31,346 nt of DNA from Nemertoderma westbladi. Its lineage: Eukaryota; Xenacoelomorpha; Nemertodermatida; Nemertodermatidae. The DNA is taken from positions 1-31,346 of the forward strand of contig JAUCBJ010000043.1 in NCBI GenBank assembly GCA_032718475.1. The letters are read 5' to 3'. The notes below the pieces were generated by a model that saw nothing but the letters and a program-made list of their open reading frames with translations, did not search any database and was not told the DNA's origin. Below, one piece after another: positions 29,440-31,346 of the stretch. Positions within the stretch are counted from its first letter, which is position 1; every line of letters begins with the position of its first letter. The position numbers and the translations under genes are program-made.

Positions 29440-29920
29440 AATACAGTCCCTATCTCATTCTAGATACCGTTTCTCAAACTTGGTACCTTTTCTCTTACCT
29501 CACTCTTACTAACTCAAAGGTGTATTTGAATGGATGTAAAATCACCCTTCATAGAAACCAATATAAGAAATTATCAGAGCACTGCGTAGTGACGTCAAAT
29601 ATGTAGCAGCTAATCACATCCGATTTTAAAAATTGGCTTCCCACGCTTACTTAAACCCACCATTGTGACCGTTTTCACGTATTTTTTTACAAAAAACACC
29701 CCCGCCACTCGCTTCAGGGCACCTTCTTACTCCTTATTCGATTGTTTCTAGCCCAACAATTTTTTCGCGCACCAACCCTATTATGTCGCTCGCGGAATTA
29801 TGTTTAGTTTTTTTTCATTTAGCAACATTTTAATCGTCTTTTTTTCAAATTATAATGGTTATGGGCATGTAGGCTCCAAAGATAGTGAGGGACATTCTAA
29901 CAATACAGCCCCTCCGCATG

Positions 29921-29946
29921 CCCCCCCCCCCCCCCCCCCCCCCCCC
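29921..29946 (+). repeat. C26 homopolymer
   Basis: 26 consecutive C, the longest of seven G/C runs in the window (the others start at 5068, 5242, 11862, 12034, 15876 and 17123). No clear repeat C sequence lies beside it. Confidence 0.95.
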
Positions 29947-30164
29947 GCCTGACCGCAAGTCATTGTAAAATTAATAACTTTCTACACGAGTACAGTACAA
30001 CAAATAAGTTAAGTTTCTTAAAGAGTTGTATTATTATTGATTTGTTTCTGATTATGTATTGATTACATTTAGGCTACTTAAAAATATAATAAACATCTGC
30101 TGTAAAAATTTAAAATAAAATAAAAGATACTATTTTTGTTTTCAAAATGATCGGATGTACCATG

Positions 30165-30207
30165 ATGACCTACTATATAATACTAGTGTTATACAGTAGT
30201 AGGTCAT
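30165..30207. repeat. Hairpin with 11-bp perfect arms
   Basis: ATGACCTACTA at 30165-30175 and its reverse complement at 30197-30207. The centre (TATAATACTAGTGTTATA) is itself nearly palindromic. The layout resembles the palindrome at 24070. Confidence 0.75.
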
Positions 30208-31346
30208 GGATGTACTCACAAGGCCTATTCACATCGAACTACAGTAGTACCGTAGTTTAGGCCTATACCGATAACTTATTTTCGCCGGTAAAAATGCAAA
30301 AGGACATTCTTCGATAAAAAAATTGTCCAGGAAACACTAAAAACCATGTACTGTACGTATTTATTGGTTCAATCAAATTTAATATATTTGGTATCTGGTG
30401 AAAGCTCTGTAACAGTTCTATCTTATAGTACTTAAGTTGGTAGCCATGGCACCATCAAATGTCCTTTTGCCTCTACTGTAGTACACTGTCAGACTGACAG
30501 CGTAAATTGAAAAAAAAAAATTATCTGTCAACTGCAGCCTACGGTGCGATCCCGCTAATGACATCATTATTGGAAGCATCTAACCATAGACTTGCAGACT
30601 TATTTAGCCCTAGGGTATACAGCTCCCTTACTGGTAACTACAATATTTTGGAGTTAATGTTAGCGAAGGGCCTAAACTTAAGACAAGCTATCGCCTAGGT
30701 TACCAGTTACGCATGAATGAGCAATTTATCGGGGCCCCTCTTAAAATTCTTTGTGCTGCGTCAGGATTGCCTCATTTAAGGAAGCCGCATCCCTATCGAT
30801 AATCTAATTATGGTATCGCTAATCATTTTCAAAATACTGTATAATTAAATAGGGCCCTCTTTTAATACACAAGTTTATATATACAGTTTATCTTCAATTT
30901 AATTTTTTTTTATTTACAACCCTATTTGTCCTACTGTATTATAATTTATGTTTTATAATAACAAGCTACTGTATATCCGGTTAATCTGTATTAATTTTCT
31001 TTGTACTGAGGTTATCGAGGGCGCTGTTTCCAATGGTCCTGTTCTCAAAACGATCTAACCTACTGTATAATTAATACTGCCTACTGCAAAAGATATATTT
31101 ATTTTATTTCTTTATTTACCGCAGGCAACATATGGAAAATATTATAATATAATCGCACAATCAGCCCATATCGTCTACCTACGTTATAGCACAATAATTA
31201 AATATAGCCCATATTGTAATAGATACCGACTGGGGGGTCAAAATTAAGTACTAATATATCTAGATAAGTCTCAAACATCTTGCCTCATGGCTCGCCCCTC
31301 AGAACTCGTAAGCAATATGGCTTCAAAGTTCTTAAGGAAAACTGGT

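Larger units (their letters stand above)
29440..31346. other. Intergenic, no gene seen
   Basis: AT-rich. It contains a 26-C run (29921-29946) and a hairpin at 30165-30207. The open frame 30507-30698 plus (63 codons) begins in a poly-A stretch and has no recognisable domain. No RNA gene was recognised. Confidence 0.4.

Noticed and set aside
28486-29606. Six long ORFs (about 280-330 codons) on both strands
   Set aside because: All are translations of the same 28-bp minisatellite in rotating frames. There is no domain, and similar openness on both strands is expected from the unit.
30507-30698. 63-codon plus-strand ORF
   Set aside because: It starts in a poly-A tract with no recognisable motif and no splice or promoter context.

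Overview
This is animal nuclear DNA: AT-rich, with spliced genes on canonical GT/AG junctions, non-LTR retrotransposons, minisatellites, long foldback repeats and runs of up to 26 G or C. A CYP3-type cytochrome P450 and a PUF60 splicing factor indicate a metazoan. The frequent short palindromes (AGGCCT, ACCGGT) and RTE-like elements suggest a marine invertebrate, perhaps a non-vertebrate deuterostome, but the species cannot be named from this window.

Region 1 (about 1-15.4 kb) is a P450 locus on the minus strand with a LINE upstream of it. Five P450 exons (264 codons, N-terminal anchor to the middle of the protein) can be joined in phase between 4717 and 979. The heme-binding half lies beyond the left edge. 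A segment of about 6.7 kb, running from inside exon 4 to inside the reverse-transcriptase ORF of the LINE, is tandemly duplicated (1448-8148 and 8149-14938). The second copy therefore holds exons 1-3 plus a truncated exon 4, and cannot encode a complete P450. The LINE carries a shared amber stop and a shared frameshift, so it was dead before the duplication.

Region 2 (15.4-20.0 kb) has no gene I recognise. It holds repeat fragments, homopolymer runs, a cluster of TGCGGCGAGGTG-type 12-mers, four copies of an 18-bp palindrome and a perfect 28-bp palindrome.

Region 3 (20.0-24.0 kb) is a single-exon PUF60 gene on the plus strand, encoding 910 residues. It has two RRMs, a C-terminal UHM domain, and a greatly enlarged linker of Gly-Met-Gly and Gly-Val-Gly-Pro repeats. 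The last codons and the stop codon form the first unit of a 14-unit minisatellite that occupies the start of the 3' UTR. An AATAAA lies about 800 bp past the stop.

Region 4 (24.3-26.3 kb) is a foldback-rich repeat, also present in P450 intron 1. Here it is interrupted by a 5'-truncated RTE-like LINE flanked by an 11-bp target-site duplication.

Region 5 (26.3-31.3 kb) has no recognisable gene. It holds several foldback repeats and a 28-bp minisatellite of about 30 units that is open in many frames and has a 9-unit higher-order period.

No operon-like or cooperating gene system is seen. The P450 is presumably a membrane-bound monooxygenase and PUF60 a nuclear pre-mRNA splicing factor, unrelated in function. 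The main interest is structural: recent duplication, retrotransposition, minisatellite birth from coding sequence, and foldback repeat families.
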